This document shows, piece after piece, positions 47,925 to 60,153 of a DNA stretch of 64,000 nt. Positions within the stretch are counted from its first letter, which is position 1. The number at the start of each line of letters is the position of its first letter. The notes beneath the pieces were generated by a model. It was not told the origin of the DNA, searched no databases, and saw only the letters and a program-made list of their open reading frames with translations. The stretch is from Chrysogorgia sp. JL179-B06 (lineage: Eukaryota; Cnidaria; Anthozoa; Scleralcyonacea; Chrysogorgiidae). Made by a program: the position numbers and the translations under genes. Location: positions 248,001 through 312,000 of the forward strand of contig JAYKKM010000081.1 of NCBI GenBank assembly GCA_035772405.1. Reading direction: 5' to 3'.

Positions 47925-50900
47925 ATGGTAAGTGCGATGTTTTCAATAAATAGTTTAAGCTATTCGTGTGTTTTTCGTTTGAAAAAAGCATTGGAAAGAT
48001 GCTTTGGTAACCTTGGGTTGATGACTCAAAAATATCAATATGTGATTAGCTTTTTAGTATAATTTGTTGAATTTTCCTTTCCTGCAGCCACCAAAAGATA
48101 AGGCTGGTAAAAAGAAAGGCAAAAAGAAATCGGCGAAGCCTAAAAGTGCCACGATGGTTGATGGCATAAACACTGAAGAAATGACGAAAGAACAGGTAGG
48201 AATCTTGAATTTTATGTTTCTAGAAACGATGCATTTACAATGTATATAATATAAATATCGAAATAAGAAATCGAGAGAATTGTGAGTTTTATGTACTGAA
48301 TCCAACAAAACTGTAGAGAGGCTCAGCAAAACAGTGAAGCAAACAAAATAAAGGCAATATCGAAAGAAAAGTGGAGAGTTAAACAAAACAGGGGGAATAT
48401 AATATAATATAAATATCGAAATAAGAAATCGAGAGAATTGTGAGTATGTACTGAATCCAACAAAACTGTAGAGAGGCAATAGCAAAACAGTGAAGAAAAC
48501 AAAATAAAGGCAATATTGAAAGAAAAATGGAGAGTCAAACAAAACAAGAGATTATAATCGATGAAATTTTGAATGGATAATATTCAAACCAGACACAGTG
48601 TTAAGTGCGGTGCCTTGTGGTGTTCGTTAAAAATGACGCGTAAAAAATGTCGCTTACTATTGACCAGTGTGCATTCCATGTACTCCATGCCGCAGATCTT
48701 CAGCGTTATTAGTTTAGGCATATCAATATTGCTTTCAACCTCGTCCTTAGGGTCTTGCGTGTTTTGAAATTAAGCTGCAAGAAGGCAAGTTATTTCCTCA
48801 GTTTTCAAATGCCTAAAATTCTGCAATCTCGGCGTAACTATCACTCTCCCAGACCTCCATTTTTTATATTGTATAATCTTGGCATGGCGTTCGGAAATAT
48901 TCGGTGTATCTCCGGCATATAGTGTTTACATGGAACACTCCCTGGAGTATTGATTCCTCACGAACAAATGCAATCACACAGGGCATATAAAGCACTGCTA
49001 ATGCGCGAATCAAATCGAAATGTCAACATCCCCCCACCCCGGCATACCCCCAGGAATTTGGATTTTTTTATTTTATAAGTTCAAATTCCCCACCTATGTT
49101 CAAATATATACCATGTTTTGGAAAAATTGGAGATCAAATGCCCCACCCTCGACGATTCTATTCAACATATTGAAACAAATATTCATTTAATGCAAAATCT
49201 GTGAACATATAGTGATATAGACTGATCAGAGATCGCCTATAGACATGGACAATGAACATTTCAGTGAACACTAGTAAAGTTTCTTATCTTCAAACACTCA
49301 TGTTTTAGTCTGACTAGGTCATTTTCTTCCATCCACTCCAAAACAAAGACAATTTTCTGACCTGTAAAAATCTTACAAATCCGTTGCCATTTTGAACAGA
49401 ATCTGTTCAAATTCCCCACCCCCCTAGCAAATTCCCCACCCTCCACTCGGTTAGAATATCAAATTCCCACAACACAAATGTTGAACGATCAAATTCCCCA
49501 CGTATACCCGGGGGATGTTGACATTTCGATTTGATTCGCTCAAATTAAAGGGCACTGCAATTACTTTAATCTCCCTAGATGAGCTGAGCTCTTGGAGAAA
49601 ATATCGAGTATGAAATATGTTTAAATAAAAAAAAGTATAGAGATAATGAGAATAAAGGAAATGATCATCAAAGATAAACTGACATATTTCATTTTTTATG
49701 TGCAGCTGGAGGAACACATCATTCGCATTCGAGAAGAACTTGATCGAGAACGGGAAGAAAGAAATTATTTTCAGCTCGAGAGGGACAAGGTGAACACATT
49801 TTGGGAGATTACAAAGAAACAAATGGAAGAGAAAAAGGCTGAACTACGAAACCGTGATCGTGAAATGGAGGAGGCGGAGGAAAGACACCAAGTGGAGATT
49901 AAAGTCTACAAACAAAAAGTGAAACATCTTCTTTATGAGCATCAGAATAATATAACTGAACTTAAAGCTGATGGTAAATACACATAGTTACCATAAATGT
50001 CTGAAAATTAGGTATATACTTCATGGTAACACTAGACCGGATTTCCATCTGTTTTTTATACCCCTAACCGTAATCCTAACCCTAACCATAACCCTAACCG
50101 TACCCCTAATCCTAACCGTAACTCTAATCCTAACCATAACCCTAATAATAACCGTAAAATATGGTGGGAAACTATATGTATTGTTACCATGAAGTATTCC
50201 CGAAAATTAGCCCACCAAAAATAAGCTTTCTAAGCATTTGAGATCCTAGAATTAACTCATGAGAATGTGTGGATCAAGCATTATATTCACCGGTCAAAAG
50301 TATATACTGTTCTTGGATGAAATATGCATTTCTATTTTGCTGACTATTGGCAGGAAAAGCATGAACAAAAATGGGAAAATAAACTTGATTATTGACAATA
50401 AGATCATACCAATCTTATTGCTGTAGGTTGCAAAGCACATAGTTATTGTAAGAAAACTATCAGTTACTGCTGCAGCTCCACCCAGAGTCGACACACCCCA
50501 ACTTTTACAAAATTGCAATATTCGGAAAATTCACAGTTCTATTCGGAAAATTGGGACCTGATGATTTTAAGAGATTATGTCAAAATATACTGTTTAAATG
50601 TACATTAGATGTACTAGTAACAGAAAACTTGTAGATATCGTGTGACGAACATTGTAATTGTTCTTGTCTTTCTTATACTTAAGGTGGCTCCCTACTGTTT
50701 CTTGAAAGGTGGTGAAAATGCAAATTTCAATCTCGAAAAGTGCCCATGGATATTTCGGAAAAGATTGAAACTAAAGCTATGCATAGAATAACTTTCAGGG
50801 CATCAAATACTATTAATGGCTAAAGTGTTTCATCTGTTGCTATGACAACCGTGACTAAAAATAAACATTTAATCTAATTTATTTCGCAAACGAGTCGGTG

Positions 50901-53900
50901 ACCCCCGATTTTTTTTTTGCATTTAAACATTTCTTTTAGTTTAATTAATAAATAGGCAGATTAAAAAAAATATTCTGTAAATCCAATTATTTTACACAAA
51001 AAAATCATGTTTTTTTAGTTTTTTAAAAAATTAGATCTACAGAATTTTTTTATAAATTTGCCTATTCATTAATTAAACTAAAAGAAATGTTTAAATGCAA
51101 AAAAAATCGGGGTCACCGACTCGTTTGCGAAATAAATTAGATTAAATGTTCATTTTCGGCCATTTTGAAACGTCACTGTTGTCATAGCAACAGATGAAAC
51201 ACTTTAGCCATTAATAGTATTTGATGCCCTGAAAGTTATTCTATGCATAGCTTTAGTTTCAATCTTTTCCGAAATATCCATGGGCACTTTTCGAGATTGA
51301 AATTTGCATTTTTTCCACCTTTCAAGAAACAGTAGGGAGCCACCTTAATCTAGCTACTGGAAGTAATTGATCACATTTTGTGTTATAGTTTTAGTATATG
51401 GGTAAAATGCAGTACCGTTACTACCATAACTGTGATAAAAAATGGTTTTTGTCCTTGTCGTTCGGTTTTGGCAGTTAACCTTATTGTGGAATTGGGGGGA
51501 GGAAATATTTCATTCGGAAATTTTGGATAGGCACCCCCCCTATTACAGACCTGCCAACCTTGCCAAACACTAAACCTGGAGATTTTTAAAATGCAATGAT
51601 GGAAAACCTTGAGATTGATATCTAAACCGGGAGATTGCTACAGTTGAGAGTTTTGAGAGAAAAAATTGTCCCTTTTAAAAATATCGTGTCGCACATCCCC
51701 AGTTCCCACTTTCTGCTTGACCATGTGATCCATTTGATCATCCGCTGACCTAAACGATTGCAGGAATCATAATCACTGATGCGCAAGGATGCCGCATGAA
51801 TCGATGTTATGTTTTAATTTCTATGTAATTTTCCAGATTACATGTATTTATGTATGCACCATTAGAAATTCTTGATTACCGTGAGCAATGGCAGTCATAC
51901 CAGTCTCACGGTGAAACCGTGAGATTTCACCGTGAGAGTTGGCAGGTCTGCTATTATGATCAGACATGTTAGCTACGGCCCTGGCTCCACCCAACTAAAT
52001 CTGACAGTAACAGTTACTGTAGTTTGTGGAAAAAATGCCTGGTCGTACACGACCACTGATAAATTCATCAGTCAATGACCTGTGACCTACTGCACATATT
52101 TCAAGCCTGATCCATGTATTGTCTGTTTATTCCAAGCTCCCACACACACTACAATGTATTATATTTATATACATAATATATATATACAGCATACACATAG
52201 TCAGTCAATTATTGTCAACAACTTATGCAGTGATGTAACATTTCAGGTCTGGTGTCAATAAAATTAGCTGAAGATGAGCACAGGGACAATGAGCAAGACC
52301 TTCGCAAAAACAAGAGAGCATTGAAGGTCAGTATAGAATAATCGGCACACCATGCTACAGTTTGAGTGAGTTAATTGTTTATTTGGATACGAAAATACCA
52401 CTGACTGTCTAAAATGCTCTATTCAGGTTGAACTTAAAGAACAAGAATTGGCACACGAAGATATATTGAAAAACTTGAAAAGGGTTGGTTGAACTTTGAA
52501 TATATATATAAAATATAATTATTGTGACATTTCATCAACATGTTAATGTTAATTTTTATACTTTTCAATGTTGGCAGACGCACAATGAAAAAGTGACAAC
52601 ACTGAGGCAAGATTATGAACGTGAAGTCAAAGGTAATGAGTTTCGGGCTTTCTAAATATATAAGAGAACATCACCATGTACAATAGACAAGATGTTTTCA
52701 TAGTTTGAAATTAATTGAAGTGGCAAGTATAAGTAACAGTTTCCCATTTGTTTGTAATTTTCAACTGCTTTCCAAAGCCTCCATTTAGCTCTTTGGTCCT
52801 TGAATTTCCTCAATATATGGCCCCCTAACCTGTACCATCAACCCTGGGGTGAGGAGCATTTGTCATGATGATGACGATGCTGTTTGGCTAGCTCGTCACT
52901 ACTATCTCATGCATTTTGTTTTCAGAGGTCGAATCGAAATATGATAAAAAGATGAGATCGCTAAGGGATGAATTGGAGCTTCGTCGTAAGACTGAAATTC
53001 ATGAGATTGAAGAGGTAAATTCACTAAATTCACGTTAATCTCAGTCCTTTTCGTTTGACGCGTGCGATTTTGGCACACGCGTGAACCCAACTGTGTGTGC
53101 CGTTTATTGCACGCGTAAAAAGCCATGTTCAATTGTTCATTCACATTGCAATTGTGAAAATGTGTGAAAGTTTCAATATGTCGCATGTCACAATGTCAGG
53201 TGAGGTCTTACAACGTAACGGAAGGTCTCGTAACGGAAGATGTCACAACGTAACAAAATATTTCACAGCGTAATGCAAGATCTCGTTACGTAACGTAAGG
53301 TGTGAATTACCGCACACATGTAATGTTGCTCCCAAAAAGGACTGGTTAATATGACTACCTATAACTCGTAACTATATACAATTTCATGATGCATAATTTT
53401 TGTGTCTACTGGAAGTACCTGTAGCACACTATGCCATCACCCATGATTCAGTGCCAGTTTGTTTGTTACCAATCATATAACTGAACTACGAAGTTGGACT
53501 ACGTATTCCAAAGCTATACAAATTATTGGCGAACATTCACAGATTGCATACCACAAATTCCTGTACACACTGCGTACCTATTTTTAATATTACTGGGTTT
53601 TTTTTTGTTTCAGCGTAAAAACAGCCAAATTAACACTCTGATGAAGAACCACGAGAAGGCGTTCAGTGATATCAAGAATTACTACAATGATATTACCTTG
53701 AACAACTTAGCCCTTATTAACAGTCTGAAGGTAACTGTCTTCAAGGCTTCTTGTTGAAGGCTATAAGGTCTAGATATTCCAAAAAAAGCACGGGTGGCGT
53801 ATGCTGTTAGGGCACTGCAACTCACCGCTAAGTCAAGCTCGGTCGGACGGGGTTAGTACTTGGATGGGTGACCATCTGGGAATAACCTCGTGTTGATTCG

Positions 53901-56900
53901 CGAGCTTGGAACTCATGTGAGTAGAGTTATTAGTTGATCTCTCCCGTGCTTTGAGGGTTTTCCTCTGGGGTCTCCAGTTTTCCTCCCTCAGTAAAATCAA
54001 CACTTAGATCTTAGCTGTGCTCCGGCGACGCGCCTTTGACACACCTTCGACTCGGCCACGTTCGAGGCTAAACATTTGTAAAGACACACACGTCTGTTGT
54101 GTCTGTTAATACGACTTTCATCTAGCTAGCTTGTAACCAAGTCTACCTCTGTCTGCCTGTATACACCAGTGACTGCAACCACTTCCATGGAGCCCGCTTC
54201 TCGACCAGTCATTCGAACCAACCAGTATCGAAAATACACGCGTAAAAACGTACAACTTGTAAACAAAAATGTATCAGCATTGTTACGAGATGTTCCTTCA
54301 AGCCGATATCAATTAAGATTTATTCGTACTGTAACAACGACTTGTAACAACGTTGATGACTGCGTCAAACTAAAGAAATACCTAATGGTTTCCGCGTGTT
54401 TGGCGATACGCGGGAAGTTGATACTGTGATCCAAACACGCGGGAAGTTATAGCTTTTCGAAAGTCGAGCAACTTCCCAAGTGTTATTGTTCCAACACATC
54501 TGATTTCGCTTGTTGTCAACAAGCCTGTTACAGTTTGTTTCAAAAACTTTGTTATGGTATTGCAACGAACACTAGCTTGATGAAATAACGCCATTGTCAC
54601 AACTTGTTTTGTTGCGCATCTTGTATTCTTGTTAACAAGCTGCATTAATTACACCAAGGTAAACTTGGAGCAAGCATATACTATAGGAAAAAATGAAAGC
54701 TGCTAAGTTCTCAAAAGAACTGGATATAACATGAAAAGGAGAAATAAGAGAACTTCAATGTGTGGGAAAATACTTATACTGTCTAAGGATTTATGGCGAA
54801 GGAAAATTTCGAGTGTTGGAATATATACATTTTAAGACCAAACCGGGACCAGTTGCGAAAAATGCAACTTCAAGGCCTTCCGGCTGGAATTGAACCTGCG
54901 ATGCTGGTGCAGTGCTCTGACCACTGAGCTACGGAAGCCGTTGCCAAGAGCCTAGTCACGAGTTCTGTATATATAGTACCAGTGGTAATGCCGGGATAAT
55001 ATTCTAGGTATATTACAAGTACTAATATTTGGTATTTCACTCGATTAAACTACATGTTCTAAGGATTTCACCATAAATCCTTAGTTAGAACATGTAGTTT
55101 AATCGAGTGAAATGTCAAATATTACTTGTGATATACTACAGTCTAGCTTGTTTCCCTTAGTTTTACATTTGGCGTGACTTTTTAAGGAACAAGTGGAAGA
55201 TATGAAGAAGAAAGAAGAAAGAATGGAAAAACAGATGAATGAGATCATGGCGGAGAACAAGAGACTCACGGAACCTTTACAAAAAGCTCGCGAACAAGTT
55301 GAAGAACTTCGCAAACAGGTAAGATCCTCTCATTTCGCAAACCGGGGTCGCATCCACGCGCGCGTCACGCGGGCAAAATAAGCGCCTGGGTTACGAGCTG
55401 GGTAAGATCTAACGCGGCAACTTCGCCCACGACGCCGGCCTCAATACTTTAAAAAAGAAGCCATCGTAAATTGACTACAGTATTTGATGTTTGTTTTATG
55501 ACCTAGTGTTTGAGCTGAAGTCATTAACATTAAGGAATAGTTCTCACGTCTCAGCGAGTTCACGTCGTCCAGCCAATGGAACCCCGTGCGCGGAGCGGAA
55601 CCCCCTGTCATGTGAGCTCTTGTGCGGAACTAGTTTCATTAAGAACTCAAAAGAAATCCCGCTTTTGGCGCGACACAACACACAGAGCCTCAAGCCGTGG
55701 CGCGACACAACAACGCAGTACCACTCGCCCCCGCAACCCGCCGTGCTAAGCTCTTGCTGAGCTTACAAATATTCTGTCATTAACAACCTCGTTGTGTTAT
55801 TTCTACTCTCTTTTATAGCTTGCAAACTATGACAAAGACAAGGCCTCCTTAGCAGTAAGTCTTTCATTTTTCTGGGTTTTTCTATTCATCAGAGCGAGTT
55901 CAACTGCGAGGAGAGTTAAGTGGTGCCGGTGGATAGTCCCTGTAATCACCTTAATTTATGTTTGTTGCGCCGAGATATGGTGTTTTCTGCACGAGAAGGA
56001 TTGTACATGGTAAAACGTGTATAAGAGTTGCGCCATCTTTTTTGCTATACGCTGGTATATGTGGGTTTTACTGGAGGGTGGAAAGTACCTAATACCTATG
56101 ATAACACTTTAAGCTAAGTCCATACATGTATCCCAACGTAACACTGTTAGGAATTCGATAGTCATCAAGCGCTATAAAGAGAGTATTGCGAGTAAGAGTC
56201 ACGCCAAATTCCAAGGGGAGTATATACTCCATTGATTCGTTACGGAGGTTTCATCCTGCTCCCTATTCCAAACCATATACTAACATATTCTTTTTCTACA
56301 GAGTGCGAAGGCCAGACTTAAGGTCCAGGGTGATGCTCTTCATAAACTTGAATGGGAACAAGAAGTTTTGCAACAACGATTTGCTACGGTACGTTGTATG
56401 TTTACATCTTCTCTAGAATATATCGCGAGATGAAACCACTACGGTAACTGATCCGTGTCAAGGCGAAATTTAAAACCCGATCTGTCAGGGGAAATTTTGA
56501 AATTACGCGGACCACACTTAGTATTTTCTGATTCATTCTTCTTCTTCCCGTCTGCACAGACTCAAGGTGAACGAGACGAACTGTACAACAAGTTTGTTAA
56601 AGCCATCCATGAAGTGCAACAGAAAAGCAACTTCAAAAATCTCTTATTGGAGAAAAAACTCAACGCCTTGGCCGATACTTTGGAAAAGAAGGTACGCAAT
56701 GCATACAGTTGTTGCACAGTAAGGTTGCCGTACTATAATGTAGTTACGGTGTTTGATGAAGACCAAAAGAGGTTATCGGTTGAAAATGGGTGTGGTTATC
56801 CTGTCCTTTTATTAAACCTTCCTGGTAAGAGGAGTAAAGGTTGGAATAATCACGAATGGGAAGCCAATGCACTTATTCATGCCCAATGCACTTATTAATG

Positions 56901-59104
56901 CCCATTCAGAAGTTATATCCCATAGAAGTAAGAAGTTAAGGAAACAGGAATGTTAAAGTTACATGTAAAAAAGATAGCGAAAACGTAGTAAGGAATACAC
57001 CAAGTTAACCTCGCTAATCGCAGAATTTATTAACTTGTGCAAATCTAACATATCCGCCACATTTGCAATGCGGGAACAAAGACACCAAGTATGCGGGAAC
57101 CTTGGGACCACGAGGAATTTCACTCCGCTATTCTATGAGAGCTGGGATGGTATAAGTGGGTAACGACGCTTCGGGATGGTGACGACCGTTTACGAAAGGG
57201 AAAATTGCGTCGCAGTCTTCTCTTTCCTAAATGATCTTTTTTTATTATTTATAATAAAATTTATTTATAAATTTTTTATAAGAAAATTTATTTTTATTAT
57301 TTAAAATTTTTATAAGAAAATTTATTTATAATAGTTCTCATTGTCCCTGTTCCGGTTTTTCGGGTGGGACGTCCGCAGGCTATCTCGCTCGTGATCTGAT
57401 AGAGTTTTGTTATTCTTTTTACACAGACGATTTTTCTAATTCTCTTTATTCTCGCTTTCTATAGGAAGCACAGCTGAACGAAGTGTTGTCTGCTTCCAAT
57501 CTTGATCCAACCGCTCTAACCGTTGTCACCAGGAAACTAGAGGTGAACTATATGTTTGATATAGAGTGATAACCATTAATCTTGCTTTCCGTTTTATTTT
57601 TGCTTTTTTTCTGGTGTTCCCAAATTGTTTCCTGCAAGTAGTGTTATTTCAAATTCTTCTCCAAGCATGCCGACATGCATGTATTCAGTAAAAACTCTTT
57701 GTTGTTTTTCCAGGATGTCCTTGACTCGAAGAACAGCGCGATTAAAGATCTTCAATATGAACTAGCTCGCGTATGTAAGGTAAGGAGAAGTAACCCTGAT
57801 AATTTCACAGCTCATGCAAGGGCTCCTTGCTGTCTATCTTATGTGCTGATGATCACACATTAGGGAACTTAAGCCATCTATACAACGCGGCAACCTCAAC
57901 GACGTGGCCCTCAAAACTTGAACAGTGTGAATTTAAGCATTTGAAAGAAGCCATAGTAGATTGACTATACCGTATTTGATGTTTGAAGCTTGTTTTATAA
58001 CCTCCAAAACGCTCCAGTTCTGCTAAAACGATTGTAGTGTTTGAGCTGAACTCAGCGAGTTCACGTCGTCCTGAAGACGTGAAAATGCTCACCCTATACT
58101 CATTCTCTTTTGCATGTTTTGAATACTGCGTGTCGCGCATCGTACATGTAGATCCTTAAAGTCCCTAATCCCATCTGCATGGGATCGCACTACAACATGA
58201 TACCCCCATCGCCGTCTCTACGATGATGAAAAAGCCAACTTAAAAGCAAGGTTGTATCCATAGTGAACGCATTCTCAAATGCTCTCAACGGATTGTGATA
58301 TCTTCGATGACATACATAATAGAGTAACCTGTCATAACTGCACTTCAGCTATTTCACCATGCAACGAAAAAGTTTCTCATGTAGTTGGCGTGAATGAGAG
58401 GAATGATTGCCCGGGGTGTTAACGGTTGGTAGCATTACTTGCCCGGGGTCAAGATGTCACCAGAAGAGCATTCAGTAGATATTTATACCGATGCCAATTA
58501 CTTCAATACTGATATTATTATGTATGATACAACATTTATTATTAAGGACATTTGCGTTTTGTATAAATATTTATTTTCATCTGACAAGCATAATTTTTAG
58601 TGTTTTAAAAAGACCGACATTAGCATCCTATTAATGAACATGCGTAATTTACTTTTCGTACAAAAATTCCAACCAGTGGATGGCTAATAATTATGAGAAA
58701 ATAATAACAGAGATTCTGAGCACGCAGTCGGTTAATATCTGAACCTGAGATCAGAAAATCCAGCGGTATTATGCATCATGCGCAATCATGCGCAATCTGA
58801 CAAATCCTAGGAAATACAGCCGGGGGTTAGGAAGACACTGAAGATGGGGGTTAGAAATCGGAAAATGTAACCGTGGTTTGACCTCTAGGGGAGATAGATG
58901 GGGATAGATATGTCTAGTACTACTCACTCGACGTACGTTTGTTCTCTCTTTCAGGCCCACAATGATCTCATCCGTACCTACGAGGCAAAGTTGCAATCGT
59001 TTGGCGTTCCCGTCGAAGAACTCGGCTTCAAACCTCTGGAAAGCAACGTTGGCGGACAAAGTCTCGGACAGGGACCCGCTGGCCTCGTTGCTGCGCCCAC
59101 GTAA
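47925..59104 (+). CDS. GAS8: Dynein regulatory complex subunit 4 (GAS8/DRC4)
   Basis: Fifteen coding exons: 47925-47927, 48088-48195, 49706-49973, 52247-52326, 52427-52483, 52578-52632, 52926-53014, 53614-53730, 55187-55318, 55820-55855, 56302-56388, 56560-56691, 57465-57542, 57714-57779 and 58955-59104. The total is 1458 nt, 485 aa (human 478). DRC4 is a coiled-coil core subunit of the nexin-dynein regulatory complex that links axonemal doublets in motile cilia. The sequence is nearly all heptad coiled coil after a Lys-rich N terminus ([17 protein letters not shown]). Signature stretches are [54 protein letters not shown] and [13 protein letters not shown]. The end is [12 protein letters not shown]. 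The first coding exon is the ATG only (ATG, then GTAAGT). AATAAA lies at 59358. Confidence 0.96.
48246..48547. repeat. Two-copy tandem duplication in GAS8 intron 2
   Basis: Two units of about 150-160 bp begin at TATAAATATCGAAATAAGAAATCGAG (48246 and about 48407) and end near GAGAGTTAAACAAAACA/GAGAGTCAAACAAAACA. They differ by small indels and substitutions. Confidence 0.92.
48940..49560. mobile_element. Foldback with CGAATCAAATCGAAATGTC ends
   Basis: GCGAATCAAATCGAAATGTC, AACATCCCC is complemented at about 49511-49550. CAAATTCCCCACC repeats fill the interior. It is in GAS8 intron 2. Confidence 0.82.
50001..50210. mobile_element. Foldback with degenerate telomere-like core
   Basis: ATACTTCATGGTAAC and GTTACCATGAAGTAT form the arms (about 50015-50030 and 50183-50199), with CTGAAAATTAG/CGAAAATTAG outside. 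The core 50060-50156 is a run of CCTAACC-type 6-mers (CCCTAA, CCGTAA, TCCTAA). It is in GAS8 intron 3. Confidence 0.75.
50683..51345. mobile_element. Long foldback flanked by TTAA
   Basis: GGTGGCTCCCTACTGTTTCT begins the left arm, complemented exactly at 51326-51345. TTAA flanks both ends (50679-50682 and 51346-51349). The arms are about 300 bp each and nearly identical, with one small indel around GTCACTGTTGTCATAG. It is in GAS8 intron 3. Confidence 0.93.
51546..51950. mobile_element. 405-bp MITE with CAGACCTGCCAAC ends
   Basis: CAGACCTGCCAAC and GTTGGCAGGTCTG, flanked by CTATTA on both sides (51540-51545 and 51951-51956). The interior has TGGAGATTTT and CACGGTGAAACCGTGAG palindromic sequence. 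It is in GAS8 intron 3. Confidence 0.85.
53785..54170 (+). repeat. 5S-rRNA-derived SINE-like repeat
   Basis: GGTTAGTACTTGGATGGGTG at 53861-53880, then ACCATCTGGGAATAACC, matches the 3' half of eukaryotic 5S rRNA (internal control region, boxes A to C). The preceding CGCTAAGTCAAGCTCGGTCG is a degraded 5S middle. It is followed by a non-5S body with GGTTTTCCTCTGGGGTCTCC. No complete 5S gene. It lies in GAS8 intron 8. Confidence 0.75.
54876..54939 (-). repeat. tRNA-like sequence (probable SINE head or tRNA pseudogene)
   Basis: Minus strand GGCTTCCGTAGCTCAGTGGT, then CAGAGCACTGCACCAGCATC. It has acceptor-like pairing (CTTCCG/CGGAAG), a D arm GCTC-AGTGGTCA-GAGC and a GGTTCAATTCC box B. The anticodon stem has a mismatch, there is no U33 and the variable loop is missing, so it is not a working tRNA gene. 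Confidence 0.6.
55015..55129. repeat. 115-bp palindrome
   Basis: Near-perfect inverted arms: GGTATTTCACTCGATTAAAC and ACATGTTCTAAGGATTT are complemented after a short loop at about 55064-55075. It is in GAS8 intron 8. Confidence 0.9.
55412..55575. repeat. Dispersed repeat, copy in GAS8 intron 9
   Basis: CGCGGCAAC...AAGAAGCCATCGTAAATTGAC, AGTATTTGATGTTTG and GCGAGTTCACGTCGTCC recur in the same order at 57886-58075 (GAS8 intron 14). Divergent but clearly the same family; class not recognised. Confidence 0.75.
57886..58075. repeat. Dispersed repeat, copy in GAS8 intron 14
   Basis: Contains CGCGGCAACCTCAACGACG, AAGAAGCCATAGTAGATTGA, CGTATTTGATGTTTG and GCGAGTTCACGTCGTCC, matching 55412-55575. 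Confidence 0.75.
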
Positions 59105-59475
59105 CGTGATGACGTCATATCAAATACTATTAACATACAATACTAGTCTTTTTCTTCATATCATGGAAAGTATCACTTCCGTTGTAAATATTGTGAAATA
59201 TTATCATCTTGTGGAATTCTATAGGTCGACGTATATAGACACTTTAGGACATCCGGATACCATAGTATATGATCCTGTACAATATAGGGAGAGTGGGTTG
59301 TCAAAACATTACTGTGATAGTAGCTGGTACGTAAACGAAGCTTTTCAAATAGCGACTAATAAACCTTTGTTAAATATTTGATACAACGACTCTGGACTTC
59401 ATCTTTGAATGACAATGTAAAAATTTTGGTGTAAGTGCATTGAACTAAAATTGACGCTATCGAAATAGCTCTCCA

Positions 59476-60153
59476 ACGGAGTCTTGGTTGCTCAATGGTT
59501 AGAGCTTCTCACCAGTATCAGAAGATTACAGGTTTAATTCCTGTCCGAGATCTGAGGATATGAGCTTGACGATCGTCCATGCCATAGACATAGTCTGTCT
59601 ACTCCAAGCTCTCCCACATTTGCTACAGCAGTGTATATTTATGTATATGTTACAGGTTCGATTCCTTTACGGGACTCAGAATCATTTTTCTGAGGATATG
59701 AGCTTGACAATGACGATCGTGAGATCGTCCACGTATCGTCTGTCTACTCCGAGCTCTCCCACATGTGTATATTAAAGCAGTGTATATATTAACATATCCA
59801 AGCATTACTGATATAGTGACTGCTGCGTAGGCAGTACATATATAATTTGTTTCGAACCAGTACATCATTGTATAACCTTCGCTCTCCATCTGAGTCTCGT
59901 TGGCTCAATGGTTAGAGCGTCTCACAGCCAATTAATCAGAAGGTTTAATACAGGTTCGATTCCTGTCCGAGACTCAGAATCATTTTTCTGAGGATACGAG
60001 CTTGACGATCGTCCATGTATCGTCTGTCTACTCCAAGCTCTCCCACATTCACTACAGCAATGTATATATTAACATATCCAAGCATTACTGAGCCACATAA
60101 GCAGTATGCATATATCAATCAAACCAGTATCATTGTAACCTTCGCTCTCCATC
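59476..60153 (+). repeat. tRNA-derived SINE cluster
   Basis: At least two full heads: 59484-59560 and 59892-59978. The second pairs GAGTCTC with GAGACTC (acceptor stem) and has ACAGGTTCGATTCCTGT (T arm and box B). The anticodon arm is disrupted. The shared body reads GAGGATATGAGCTTGACG, ATCGTCTGTCTACTCCAAGC, TCTCCCACAT. A partial copy lies at about 59653-59815, and body fragments occur at about 20850-20885 and 52110-52160. Confidence 0.82.

Noticed and set aside
49646..49705. GAS8 exon 3 extended upstream to an ATG at 49646
   Set aside because: The CAG acceptor at 49705 and continuity with TKEQ from exon 2 match vertebrate GAS8. The extra residues are intronic.
53822..53900. Functional 5S rRNA gene
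   Set aside because: The 5' half is missing or degraded, and the 3' end does not pair as required.
54876..54939. Functional tRNA-Ala gene
   Set aside because: No U33, mismatched anticodon stem and missing variable loop. It is more likely a SINE head or pseudogene.
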